The translations under genes and the position numbers were made by a program. DNA of 59,459 nucleotides, taken from assembly GCA_040882845.1 (NCBI GenBank), contig JBBEAM010000008.1, positions 1-59,459 of the forward strand, given 5' to 3'. How positions within the stretch are numbered: the first letter of the stretch is position 1; every line of letters starts with the position of its first letter. The notes beneath the pieces are model-generated. The model worked only from the letters and a program-made list of their open reading frames with translations, was not told where the DNA came from and made no database searches. Source of the stretch: JBBEAM01 sp040882845. GTDB taxonomy: Bacteria > Pseudomonadota > Alphaproteobacteria > Kiloniellales > DSM-21159. Below are positions 16,069 to 24,675 of this stretch, one piece after another.

Positions 16069-18198
16069 TTAGGCCGCCAGGGTGGCGTTGAGGGCGGCGA
16101 TCAGTTCCTCGCGGCGATAGGGCTTGCGCAGAAACTCGATCTCGCCGCTGGCGCCACGGCCGAAGCTGGGATGCTCGGCATAGCCGGTGGTCAGCAGGAC
16201 GCGCAGACTGGGGCGCAGCTTCTTCGCCTCCTCGGCAAGATCGCGGCCATTGAGGCCGCCCGGCATGATCATGTCGCTGAACAGCAGATCGAAATCGCCG
16301 TCGTTCTGCAGGCGCTCCAGGGCGTCCCTGCCGTTGCCGGCCTCAACCACGTCGAAACCGAGCTGCTTCAGCACCATGACGATATAGCCGCGCACCATCG
16401 GTTCGTCCTCGACCACCAGCACGCGCGCGCCTTTGCCATCCTCTGCGAGCTGCGGCTTGCCGTCTTCGACCTCGGGAGCGGCCGCGGGGGCGGCGCTCCA
16501 GGGCAGGTAGAGAAACACCGTGGTTCCCTTGCCGGGAGCGCTTTCCGCGCGCACCGCGCCGCGGCTTTGCCGGGCGAAGCCGTAAACCATGGAGAGCCCG
16601 AGGCCGGTTCCCTTGCCCGGTTCCTTGGTGGTGAAGAAAGGCTCGAAGATATGGTCGAGAGTCTCCGCGGACATGCCATCTCCGCTATCGGAGACCGAGA
16701 GACAAACGTAATGCTCGGCGACCTGGTCCATCCCGGCCAGGATGCCGTCCTCCATGGCATCGACGTTTCTCGCCGAAATCCGCAGACTGCCGCCGTTGGG
16801 CATCGCATCACGGGCATTGACCGCGAGGTTGAGAATGGCGTTTTCGAGCTGCGAGCGGTCGACCTCGACCGGCCAGAGGCCCTCAGCCAGCTGCAGTTCG
16901 AGGATGACGTCCTCACCCAGGCTCCGGCTGAGGAGTTGGGAGAGATCCTCCATGATCGCCGCCACCGAGAGGGATTCGTTGCGCAGGCTTTGCTGCCGGG
17001 CGAAGACCAGAAGGCGCCGGGTCAGGTCGGCGCCGCGGAGCGCCGCCGTCTCGATTACCTTGGAGGCCTGACGAACCTGCCCGGCGTCCTCTGGGCTTTC
17101 CGCGAGTATCTCCGCATTGCCGAGGATCGCCGCCAGCAGATTGTTGAAGTCGTGGGCGATGCCCCCGGTCATCTGCCCCAGGGTCTCCAGGCGTTCCGTC
17201 CGGCGCAGCTGCTGCTCCATCGCCGTCTGTTCGGTGATATCGAAGGCGATGCAGCCGAGGGCTTCCAGCTCTCCGGCGGCGGAGAGGACTGGAAACTTGA
17301 TCAGTTCGACAACCTGCGGCTGAGCCCTCCCCACCTCGAGCACGATCTTGTAGGCCTGCGGTTTTCCGCTCGCCGCAACTTCTCTGTCCTGGATCTCAGC
17401 GCTGGAGACGAAGTCTGCGTTGTAGAGTTCTTCGGCGCGATAGCCGACCACCGCGATCTGCTCGCTGGGCATCAACTTGATGTAGTTCTGGCTGGCCAGC
17501 AGGTAGCGGCCGCTCAGATCCTTCAGCGCGACGCCCCCCGGCAGATTGTCGAGAATTTCCTGCAGCAGCCGATAGGTGCGGCGCTCAGATTCCCGCGCCA
17601 CACGGATTTCCGATAGGTCGGTGAAGGTGGCGCAAACGGCGTCCTCGCCGCCATAGGTCATGCGCCGTGCGCTGACGGCAAGGAAGACGTCGTAGGACTC
17701 GATGGGGCGCGCGGTGATTTCCCGCCCGACGACGGCGCCATCGCTGAACACCTTCTCTGTCACTGCGTCGAACTCTTCGGACTTGGCGAAGAAACTGCAA
17801 ATGTCCAGTGCGTCCAGCCCGCGGGGGCCGGCAATCCCGGCAAAGACGAAGGCGCTGCGATTGGCGAACAGCAGACGGCGATCCTCGACGGCGAAGATCA
17901 ACAGCGGCTGCGGCAGCGCATCGGCCACTTCCTGAAGCCGCTTGGCATGGGCGGCGACCTCCGCCTCGGCAGCCTCGCGCTTAGCGATTTCCCGATCGAT
18001 CAACAACATCAGGCCGCCAGCCGTGATGCCGACGAAGCCGAAGCCCTTGGCGATCTGCCCGTAGAGAAAGCTCTCCTTGTCGGCGACGAAAGAGGCCAGC
18101 ACCCAGTCTGATGCGTAGATATAGATCAGGGCAATGGCGAGGTAGGTCGCTGCAATGCGCGCCCCCGCGGAGACCGTCAGGCCCCTCCATCGCACCAT
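16069..18198 (-). CDS. Membrane hybrid histidine kinase with PAS domains and C-terminal receiver
   Basis: 709 residues. Two membrane segments (about 15-37 and 49-67) with almost no periplasmic loop, then two PAS-like regions (about 90-200 and 210-325), a HisKA domain with phospho-acceptor His349 (GGIAHDFNN), and an HATPase_c domain with N-box NLAVNARDAM and G-boxes DSGDGM and GKGTGLGLSM. The C-terminal receiver has phospho-acceptor Asp642 (FSDMIMPG) and conserved Lys692. With no sizeable sensor domain outside, PAS domains probably sense a cytoplasmic signal. No cognate response regulator is adjacent. A CtrA-type box lies 74 bp upstream of the ATG. Confidence 0.9.
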   Translation of the reverse strand: MVRWRGLTVSAGARIAATYLAIALIYIYASDWVLASFVADKESFLYGQIAKGFGFVGITAGGLMLLIDREIAKREAAEAEVAAHAKRLQEVADALPQPLLIFAVEDRRLLFANRSAFVFAGIAGPRGLDALDICSFFAKSEEFDAVTEKVFSDGAVVGREITARPIESYDVFLAVSARRMTYGGEDAVCATFTDLSEIRVARESERRTYRLLQEILDNLPGGVALKDLSGRYLLASQNYIKLMPSEQIAVVGYRAEELYNADFVSSAEIQDREVAASGKPQAYKIVLEVGRAQPQVVELIKFPVLSAAGELEALGCIAFDITEQTAMEQQLRRTERLETLGQMTGGIAHDFNNLLAAILGNAEILAESPEDAGQVRQASKVIETAALRGADLTRRLLVFARQQSLRNESLSVAAIMEDLSQLLSRSLGEDVILELQLAEGLWPVEVDRSQLENAILNLAVNARDAMPNGGSLRISARNVDAMEDGILAGMDQVAEHYVCLSVSDSGDGMSAETLDHIFEPFFTTKEPGKGTGLGLSMVYGFARQSRGAVRAESAPGKGTTVFLYLPWSAAPAAAPEVEDGKPQLAEDGKGARVLVVEDEPMVRGYIVMVLKQLGFDVVEAGNGRDALERLQNDGDFDLLFSDMIMPGGLNGRDLAEEAKKLRPSLRVLLTTGYAEHPSFGRGASGEIEFLRKPYRREELIAALNATLAA

Positions 18199-18271
18199 GT
18201 GCCCGCCCCAATTCTTCTAATACCCAGCGTATATGGGATACGCACCCCCCAGCCATATCAGATTGCCTAGG

Positions 18272-18286
18272 TTAACAATCCGTTAA
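18272..18286. promoter_or_regulatory. CtrA-type binding box (TTAA-N7-TTAA)
   Basis: TTAACAATCCGTTAA is a perfect match to the alphaproteobacterial CtrA full site (two TTAA half-sites seven bases apart), and also an inverted repeat TTAAC-N5-GTTAA. It is 74 bp upstream of the hybrid kinase ATG, in the 138-bp gap behind the cyclase gene. The match is seen; CtrA binding is inferred from the motif alone. Confidence 0.55.
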
Positions 18287-18336
18287 TTTTCAAGAGGTTT
18301 CGGGGGGCAAGGATAATGCATAACGGTGTCGCCGTC

Positions 18337-20286
18337 TCAATCGCTCGCGGGCGCTCCTCCGGCGGCGAGGACCCTCAACCGGATATTCTGCGTGCGGCCA
18401 CGCAAGGCCTGAGCCGGGCGTTCCTCGAATTTGGCAAGGAAAGCCTGCATCGCAGCGTCGGCGGGCGCCGCCCGCGCCGCTTCCAGAGCGTCTTCTGAGA
18501 CAACAATCAAGCTGCCGAACTGCCGGTTGAGGGCTTCCAGGCGGCTGGCGACATTGACCGTATCCCCGGTAACGGTGAATTCGAACCGCCTCCCGCCGCC
18601 GACGTCGCCCATCAGGACGCGCCCGAAGTGGATGCCGATGGCGATGCGGATGACGGTGCTGCCGTGTCGTTCGGAAATCCGCGCCCAGTCAGCGATGTCG
18701 GCGAGCAACTCCCGGGCACAGCGCAGCGCATTCAGGGCGTCCTCGGCGCCTGGCTCCGGAATGCCGAAACAGGCGAGGGCGCCGTCTCCGAGAAACTTGT
18801 CGAGACTGCCGGCATGGGCGAAGACGTGCCGCTCAACCCGGGCATGGAAGTCGCGCAGCAGGGAGATCGCCTCAGCCGGCGGCATCTTCTCGCTGATCGC
18901 CGTGAAGCCGACGATATCGACGAACATCACCGCCGCATCCTGGGTCCGGTCGAGCGCGAAGGGGCGGTCCGCATCGATGAGCCTGTCGAGCACCAGCGGT
19001 GAGAAATAGCGCGAAAGGTTGCGTCTCTGCCGCTCGGCTTTGCGGCGCAAGCGCTGCTCGCGGAACGCCCGGCCCGCACCGAGAACGAGCGCATTGGCGG
19101 CCATCGCAAAGCTCGGCAAGGTGTATCCGATCCAGAGGTTGTACTGCGCGAAAGCGACAAAGTTGCCGAGCGTCCAGAGGAGGAAGAGCCCGGCGATGCC
19201 TGTCACGGCAGGCAGCACCGGCGCCCAGGCCGCGATCAGCGCCGCACCCAGCCCGCCTGCGAAAATCGCCGCCGCTTCCAGCCCAACCGACAAGGCGCCG
19301 CGCCCGAGGAGGCGGTCATGCAGGATGTTGTCGGCTACCGTCGCGAAGTATTCCGCGCCGGGGAGCGTCTCCGAGAATGGCGAGACGAAGGTATCGCTGG
19401 CGCCGGTCGTGCTGGCGCCGAGGAAGACTAACCGGCCGGCGAAGGCCTGCGGATCGATGGCGCCACGCAAGACATCGACCGCCGAGTAGGTTTCGAAACT
19501 ACCGGACGGCCCGTAGTAGTTGACCGCGAAACGCATCTCCCTGGCCGCCGGCAGGAACCGCTCGCCCAGCCTCACCCCTTCGGGATAGACGACGGCGACG
19601 GCGTTGCGATCCAGGCCGCGATAGACGCGGATGGCCTCGAGCGGCAGCGAAGGATAGTGGTGTCCGCCGAAACCGATGACTGGATCGTGATGCCGTAGCG
19701 CCCCTCCCTGGTCCAGAACGACGGTGGCATGGGCGAGACTATGCGCTCGTTCGGCAAGGACAGGCGGCGGCGCGATCATGCCGCGCGGCTTCAGATAGCT
19801 CGCGGCTGTGCTGCCGCGCCCGCTTTGAACCAGGCTATACGCGGAACGGCGCATCGTTTCTGGCGCCTCGAAGGCGGTCGCCTTGTCGGCCTCGAAGACG
19901 AAGACATAGGGCAGGATAACGTTTCCAGCACGGTGCAAGGCGGCGGCAAGCACGCGGTCGTCTTCCAGGCGGGCTTCCGCGAACAGCAGGTCGACGGCGA
20001 CACTGCGCGCGCCCGCCTCGACGATCGCACTCAACAGCCGCGCCAGGTCTTGCCGCGGGAAAGGCCACTCCTGAAATGCGGCGAGTGTCCGCTCGTCGAT
20101 CAGGACTACGGCGACTTCGTCTCCGGGTGCGATCGGGCCTCTCAGTTCGAAACGCAGGTCGAGCAGCGCAGCCTCGATGCCTGCGACCGGCGCCCGGTCG
20201 CTCCAACTCAGCGAAACCCAGAGCGTCCCCAGCGTCAGGCTGAGAGCCGTCAGGCTGGCCAGTAGCCGCCGGCGCTTGGCCGACAC
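18337..20286 (-). CDS. CHASE2-domain class III adenylate cyclase
   Basis: 649 residues from the GTG at 20286, chosen because GAGGG sits just upstream and the FecR gene ends 10 bp before; the open frame itself runs into that gene. Order: an N-terminal membrane helix, a periplasmic CHASE2 domain (AVVLIDERTLAAF to VFLGASTTGASD), three membrane helices, then a guanylyl/adenylyl cyclase domain with metal-binding Asp (MFVDIVGFT), KFLGDGALACFG and the catalytic Asn/Arg in TVNVASRLE. The Lys in DKFLGDG and Asp in TGDTVN point to ATP as substrate. It would make cAMP in response to an extracytoplasmic cue, probably with the FecR-domain protein encoded just upstream. Confidence 0.88.
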   Translation of the reverse strand: MSAKRRRLLASLTALSLTLGTLWVSLSWSDRAPVAGIEAALLDLRFELRGPIAPGDEVAVVLIDERTLAAFQEWPFPRQDLARLLSAIVEAGARSVAVDLLFAEARLEDDRVLAAALHRAGNVILPYVFVFEADKATAFEAPETMRRSAYSLVQSGRGSTAASYLKPRGMIAPPPVLAERAHSLAHATVVLDQGGALRHHDPVIGFGGHHYPSLPLEAIRVYRGLDRNAVAVVYPEGVRLGERFLPAAREMRFAVNYYGPSGSFETYSAVDVLRGAIDPQAFAGRLVFLGASTTGASDTFVSPFSETLPGAEYFATVADNILHDRLLGRGALSVGLEAAAIFAGGLGAALIAAWAPVLPAVTGIAGLFLLWTLGNFVAFAQYNLWIGYTLPSFAMAANALVLGAGRAFREQRLRRKAERQRRNLSRYFSPLVLDRLIDADRPFALDRTQDAAVMFVDIVGFTAISEKMPPAEAISLLRDFHARVERHVFAHAGSLDKFLGDGALACFGIPEPGAEDALNALRCARELLADIADWARISERHGSTVIRIAIGIHFGRVLMGDVGGGRRFEFTVTGDTVNVASRLEALNRQFGSLIVVSEDALEAARAAPADAAMQAFLAKFEERPAQALRGRTQNIRLRVLAAGGAPASD

Positions 20287-20296
20287 AGGATCGCCC

Positions 20297-20947
20297 TCAG
20301 GGCAGCGTCGTGAGCTCGAGGACCCGATCGACACGCGCTGCCCCCCACTGGCTCGGCGGGCTCGGCGGGCCGCCGAGAGGAACATCGGTGCCGAAGCCCG
20401 GATCGAGCAGAACGTCCTCGCCAGTAAGGCGCCCGCGCACCTCCACCCGGCCTTCGATCACGAACACGGCGCTGCCTTCCCGGTCGTCCACCACGACGAA
20501 CTGCGTGGAACGCGCGGCAGCGACAGCGGCACGTGTGCGGATGTCGAACTCCCGCGCCTCGGCGGCGGGCGCAAGGGTGGCGCGGATGATGCCGCGCACC
20601 AGTTCGATGAGCCCGTCGAACAGAGCCGCATCCCCCCTGCCGAGCCGCTGGTGGAAGGTCGAAAGCTGCAGTTCGCTGCCGGGACCGACGGAAAGCAGGG
20701 AGCCATCCGCAAGCCGGATTTCGACTTTAGCCTGCGCCCCGGTGAAAACCGTGTCGGCAAGGCGGAGCTCGACCCCCGGATCGAGCATGCGCGGCTTGCC
20801 CTCCTGGACGACTGTCGCGTTGCCGATCCGCTGCACCACCTCGCCGATCACGGCCTGCTCGGCCTGGGCGGGCGCGGCAAACAGAAGCAAAATCAGCGCA
20901 AGACCGCTAGCGCCCAGAGGGATCGGAAATTTTCTCAACAACAACAT
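20297..20947 (-). CDS. Secreted FecR-domain protein
   Basis: 216 residues from the ATG at 20947, which has AGGAAAAGG upstream; the longer frame lacks such a site. A Sec signal peptide ends near AAPAQA. The mature part has the FecR domain typical of stand-alone periplasmic proteins (VFTGAQAKVEIRLADGSLLSVGP, then IRTRAAVAAARSTQFVVVDD). It ends 10 bp before the CHASE2 cyclase gene, so the two form an operon. FecR-domain plus CHASE2-cyclase pairs recur in proteobacteria, and the secreted protein may modulate the sensor domain. That function is inferred. Confidence 0.8.
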   Translation of the reverse strand: MLLLRKFPIPLGASGLALILLLFAAPAQAEQAVIGEVVQRIGNATVVQEGKPRMLDPGVELRLADTVFTGAQAKVEIRLADGSLLSVGPGSELQLSTFHQRLGRGDAALFDGLIELVRGIIRATLAPAAEAREFDIRTRAAVAAARSTQFVVVDDREGSAVFVIEGRVEVRGRLTGEDVLLDPGFGTDVPLGGPPSPPSQWGAARVDRVLELTTLP

Positions 20948-21034
20948 GGCGTTGCCTTTTCCTGCTTGGAACTCCGGCTGAACCGAAGTCCGCGAAATTA
21001 ACATGCCTTTCCTGCCACTCCAATCGTGCGGCCC

Positions 21035-21063
21035 TTGCCAAGAAGCCTATTTAATTGTATATT
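21035..21063 (+). promoter_or_regulatory. Sigma-70 promoter of the BetI-like regulator / Rieske operon
   Basis: TTGCCA (21035-21040), a 17-bp spacer and TATATT (21058-21063), each 5 of 6 to consensus, lie in an AT-rich island inside an otherwise GC-rich sequence. The predicted transcript starts near 21070, about 29 bases before the ATG. Confidence 0.6.
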
Positions 21064-21097
21064 CATATAAATAGTTAGATTTAATTGAAATATTTCA
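21049..21097. promoter_or_regulatory. Candidate operator: direct repeat and 12-bp palindrome
   Basis: ATTTAATTG occurs twice, at 21049-21057 (promoter spacer) and 21079-21087, 30 bp apart, about three helical turns. A perfect palindrome TGAAATATTTCA (21086-21097) ends one base before the start codon. Position over the promoter and start suggests autoregulation by the BetI-like repressor; no binding data. Confidence 0.45.
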
Positions 21098-21098
21098 T

Positions 21099-21788
21099 AT
21101 GCTTAGAACTGAACAAAGCGTTGAGAAAAAGGATCCACGGATCGGCATCGCCGCGGCGCGGCGCAAGCCGGTGATCCTGGAAGCGGCGATGGCGGTGATC
21201 GCCAAGCACGGGCTTTCGGCGACCACCATGGAGCGGGTCGCCAAGGCCGCGGGCGTCTCGCCGGGCACGGTGTCCTTCCACTTTTCCAGCAAGGACCGGC
21301 TGCTGCTGGAGACCCTCGACGCCGTGGCCCTGGAGTTCGAATTGGGGCGCCGCGCGGCGGTCGATTCCAGCGGCGGCGATCCCGTGCGCGCCCTGCTGGC
21401 ATTGATCGACACCAATCTCGGCAGCAAGCTCAGCGACCCCCGCAAGGTCGCCGTCTGGCACGCCTTCTGGGGCGAGGCCAAGCCGCGCCGCGTCTATCTG
21501 GAACGGGTCGGCGCCTTCGACGACGCCTATCACGCCAGTCTGGAGAAGCTGTTCCGACGCGTCATCGCGCAGGGCGGCTACGATCATCTCGACGCCGAAG
21601 CCGTGACCTACGGCTTCGCAGGCCTGCTGGAAGCTCTCTGGCAGGAAATTCTGACCGATGGGCGGCGCTTCGACAGAAGCCGCGCGCGCCGCCTCGCCCG
21701 CAACTACCTCGCGGGCCTCTTCCCCCGTCATTTCCAACGTGAAGGGAGCGAGAGCACACCACAGAACAGACAAGGAGAGCAGTCATGA
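21099..21788 (+). CDS. TetR/AcrR family regulator, BetI-like
   Basis: 229 residues with an N-terminal TetR helix-turn-helix (MERVAKAAGVSPGTVSFHF) followed by a C-terminal domain similar to BetI, including VWHAFWGEAKPRRVYLERV where BetI has its conserved VWLAFW-type segment. BetI proteins repress choline/betaine genes and respond to quaternary amines. The stop overlaps the start of the Rieske oxygenase (ATGA), so the pair is translationally coupled and the oxygenase is the likely target. There is no good Shine-Dalgarno before its ATG; a promoter and palindromes lie just upstream. Confidence 0.8.
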   Translation: MLRTEQSVEKKDPRIGIAAARRKPVILEAAMAVIAKHGLSATTMERVAKAAGVSPGTVSFHFSSKDRLLLETLDAVALEFELGRRAAVDSSGGDPVRALLALIDTNLGSKLSDPRKVAVWHAFWGEAKPRRVYLERVGAFDDAYHASLEKLFRRVIAQGGYDHLDAEAVTYGFAGLLEALWQEILTDGRRFDRSRARRLARNYLAGLFPRHFQREGSESTPQNRQGEQS

Positions 21789-23011
21789 GTCTGCAATCGA
21801 TCAACGCCGCCCGGCCGGCGGCCCCGGCCAAGGACGCCCAGGAAATGGCCTATGGCCTGCCCGCCTGGGCCTACCGTAACGCAGAGCTGCTCGACCTGGA
21901 GTACCAGCACGTCATCCTGCCCTCCTGGCAGTTCGCCTGCCACGCCAACGAGATCAAGACGGCGGGCGACTACGTCACCTTCGATCTCGGCCGCGACTCC
22001 GTCATCGTGATGCGCGACAAGGATCAGGGCTTGCGCGCCTTCAAGAACGTCTGCCGCCATCGCGGGGCGCGGCTGCTCGACGGCAGCGGCTCTTGCCGCG
22101 GCGCCATCGTCTGCCCCTATCATGGCTGGAGCTACGGTTTCGACGGTAGCCTGGAGGGCACTCCCAACAAGGAGAGCTTCCCCGGACTGGTCAAGCAAGA
22201 CCATGGGCTGCTCGAGGTCGAGCTGGAGGTCTTCAGCGGCCTGGTCTTCGTGCGCCTTGCCGGCGAGGGGCCGAGCCTGAAGGAGATGTGGGGCGACTAT
22301 GCCGAACTGCTCGCGCCCTACGGGATCGACGAGATGGAGCCGCTCGGAGGCTCCTGGACCGAGACCTGGAACTGCAACTGGAAGATCGCGGTCGACAACA
22401 ACCTGGAAAACTACCACGTGCCGATTGGCCATCCCGGCTACCACCGCATGCTGGACAACGATCTCCAGGGTTTCATGAACGCCTACGGCGTTTCCGGCAG
22501 CAAGTCGGTGCTGCGCGACAAGCCCTCGCACAACTGGACCGAGCGCTTCTATCAGGAGCTGGCGCCCGAGGCGCTGGATCATCTCGACGAGGAAACCCGG
22601 CGCACCTGGTTCTTCTTCTCGATGCCGCCGAACATCGGGCTCGACATCTATCCCGACAGCTTCGACGTCTTCCAGATCCTGCCGCTGACGGCGGAAACCT
22701 GCGTGGCGCGCGCGGTGATCTACGCCCGGCCCGGCAGCGGCCGGGAGGAACGCCTGCTGCAGTACCTCAACCAGCGGATCAACCGCCAGGTCGGCTACGA
22801 GGACCAGGAGCTCTGTGAAAGGGTTCAGCAGGGCATGGGCGCCCACGGCTATGAGCCGGGGCCGCTGGCCATCCTGGAGAGCGGCGTGCGCGACTTCCAC
22901 GACCGGATCCGCGCAGCGGTGCCGGCGGTCAACCTGGAGGAGGAGCCCGCGCCCGGCACCCTGACGGGGCTCAACCAGGCGCTGCGCGGGGAAACCCAGC
23001 CGGCAAATTAG
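21785..23011 (+). CDS. Rieske non-heme iron oxygenase, quaternary-amine (GbcA/CntA/Stc2) type
   Basis: 408 residues. The Rieske [2Fe-2S] ligands are Cys90-x-His92 and Cys110-x2-His113. The mononuclear iron site shows His211 and His216 (NYHVPIGH), with Glu208 at the bridging position that is Asp in most aromatic-ring dioxygenases. Glu is seen in carnitine and betaine oxygenases. With the BetI-like regulator and carnitine/choline genes around, it probably demethylates glycine betaine or cleaves a related quaternary amine. No ferredoxin reductase partner (GbcB/CntB) is encoded nearby. AGGAGAGC precedes the ATG. Family firm, substrate inferred. Confidence 0.85.
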   Translation: MSLQSINAARPAAPAKDAQEMAYGLPAWAYRNAELLDLEYQHVILPSWQFACHANEIKTAGDYVTFDLGRDSVIVMRDKDQGLRAFKNVCRHRGARLLDGSGSCRGAIVCPYHGWSYGFDGSLEGTPNKESFPGLVKQDHGLLEVELEVFSGLVFVRLAGEGPSLKEMWGDYAELLAPYGIDEMEPLGGSWTETWNCNWKIAVDNNLENYHVPIGHPGYHRMLDNDLQGFMNAYGVSGSKSVLRDKPSHNWTERFYQELAPEALDHLDEETRRTWFFFSMPPNIGLDIYPDSFDVFQILPLTAETCVARAVIYARPGSGREERLLQYLNQRINRQVGYEDQELCERVQQGMGAHGYEPGPLAILESGVRDFHDRIRAAVPAVNLEEEPAPGTLTGLNQALRGETQPAN

Positions 23012-24675
23012 TTTCCGGCGGACTCCATGGTCCGGTTGGCGAGCACCTTTTCCAGCCAGCCGACCTCCATCTCCGGGACAGACGACAGCAGAAGCTCGGT
23101 GTACTCGTGGTGCGGCGGGGTGAAGATCTCGTCCTTCGGCCCGCTTTCCACCACCCGGCCCTGCAGCATCACCACGACGCTGTCGGCGATGGCGCGCACC
23201 GTCGCCAGGTCGTGGGTGATGAACATGTAGGTGAGGCCGAACTCGCGCTGCAGCCGGTCGAGCAGTCTGAGGATGCCCTCGGCCACCAGCTGATCGAGCG
23301 CCGAGGTCACCTCGTCGCAGATGATCACCTCCGGCTCGGCGGCCAGCGCCCGGGCGATGCAGACGCGCTGCTTCTGCCCGCCGGAGAGCTCCCCCGGCAG
23401 ACGGCCGATGAACTCATCGGGATCGAGCTCGATCAGCTCCAGCAGTTCGCGGATCCGCGCTTCCTTGGCCTTGCCCCTGAGACCGAGATAGAATTGCAGC
23501 GGCCTGCCGATGATCTCGCGCACCCGCTGCTTCGGGTTCAATGCGGTATCCGGCATCTGATAGATCATCTGCATGTGACGCAGCTGGTCCTTGCTGCGCC
23601 TGCGGTAATCCGGCGGCAGCGGTTTTCCCTTGAACAGAATCTGCCCCTCGCTAGGCGGCAGCAAACCGGTGATCACCCGTGCCGTGGTGCTCTTGCCGCT
23701 GCCGGACTCGCCGACCACGGCGACGGTCTGACCGCGGTGCAGATCGAAGGAAACGTCGTAGAGCACCGGAACCTTGCCGTAGGAGGCGGAGATGCCGTCG
23801 ATACGCAGGATCGGCTCGACGCCCTCCTCCGCCTCGGTGCGATTCTGCTTCTGGAAGCTGCGCACCGCCCAGAGCGACTGGGTGTAGTCCTGCTTGGGAT
23901 TGGCCATCATCTCGGCGGTCTCGGCCTCTTCGACCAGATCGCCGTAGCGCAGCACCATGATCCGGTCGGCCATCTGCGCCACCACTGCCAGGTCATGGGT
24001 AATGTAGATCGCCGCGGTGTTGAACTGATTGACGATGTCCTTGATCGCCGCCAGCACCTCGATCTGGGTGGTGACATCGAGCGCCGTGGTCGGCTCGTCG
24101 AAGACGATCAGGTCGGGGCGGCAGGCCATGGCCATGGCGGTCATGGCGCGCTGCAGCTGGCCGCCGGAGACCTGATGCGGATAGCGCAGCCCGATCACCT
24201 CGGGATCGGGCAGGCGCAGGCGTTCGTAGAGATCGATGGCGTCCTTCTCCGCCGCGCCGCGGCTTTCGATGCCGTGCTGCACCGGCGCCTCGGCGAACTG
24301 GTCGATCAGCCTGTGCGCCGGATTGAAGGCTGCCGCCGCCGACTGCGCCACATAGGCGATGCGCGCGCCGCGCAGGCGGCGCTGCTGCTCGCGCGAGGAC
24401 TTCGCCAGATCGACGCCGTCGAACAGGATCTCGCCGCCGCTGATCCGGCAGCCATCGCGGCTGAAGCCCATGGCGGCAAGGCCGATGGTCGACTTGCCCG
24501 CCCCCGACTCGCCGATCAGACCCAGCACCTCGCCGCGGCGCAGGGTGACGTCGATGCCGTGGACAATCTCGTTCCACTCGTCGCCGCTCATCCCCTCGAT
24601 CTTGAGGCCGCGAATCTCCAGAAGAACATCGCCCTTCTGGCCGCGGGCCTCGCTCTTGCCGGTTTTCTTGCTCAT
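23008..24675 (-). CDS. Fused ABC transporter ATPase (DppD-DppF type)
   Basis: 555 residues with two complete nucleotide-binding domains. The first has Walker A GESGAGKS, signature SGGQLQRAM and Walker B LIVFDEPTTALD. The second has GESGSGKS, SGGQKQRV and VIICDEVTSALD. It powers the peptide/nickel-family importer encoded just upstream, overlapping the permease gene by four bases. The fusion of two ATPases that are separate in E. coli Dpp is common in alphaproteobacteria. The stop overlaps that of the convergent Rieske gene. Confidence 0.92.
   Translation of the reverse strand: MSKKTGKSEARGQKGDVLLEIRGLKIEGMSGDEWNEIVHGIDVTLRRGEVLGLIGESGAGKSTIGLAAMGFSRDGCRISGGEILFDGVDLAKSSREQQRRLRGARIAYVAQSAAAAFNPAHRLIDQFAEAPVQHGIESRGAAEKDAIDLYERLRLPDPEVIGLRYPHQVSGGQLQRAMTAMAMACRPDLIVFDEPTTALDVTTQIEVLAAIKDIVNQFNTAAIYITHDLAVVAQMADRIMVLRYGDLVEEAETAEMMANPKQDYTQSLWAVRSFQKQNRTEAEEGVEPILRIDGISASYGKVPVLYDVSFDLHRGQTVAVVGESGSGKSTTARVITGLLPPSEGQILFKGKPLPPDYRRRSKDQLRHMQMIYQMPDTALNPKQRVREIIGRPLQFYLGLRGKAKEARIRELLELIELDPDEFIGRLPGELSGGQKQRVCIARALAAEPEVIICDEVTSALDQLVAEGILRLLDRLQREFGLTYMFITHDLATVRAIADSVVVMLQGRVVESGPKDEIFTPPHHEYTELLLSSVPEMEVGWLEKVLANRTMESAGN

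Noticed and set aside
18316..18498. 60-residue plus-strand frame at the end of the cyclase gene
   Set aside because: Mostly antisense to the cyclase C-terminus; no ribosome site or recognisable feature.
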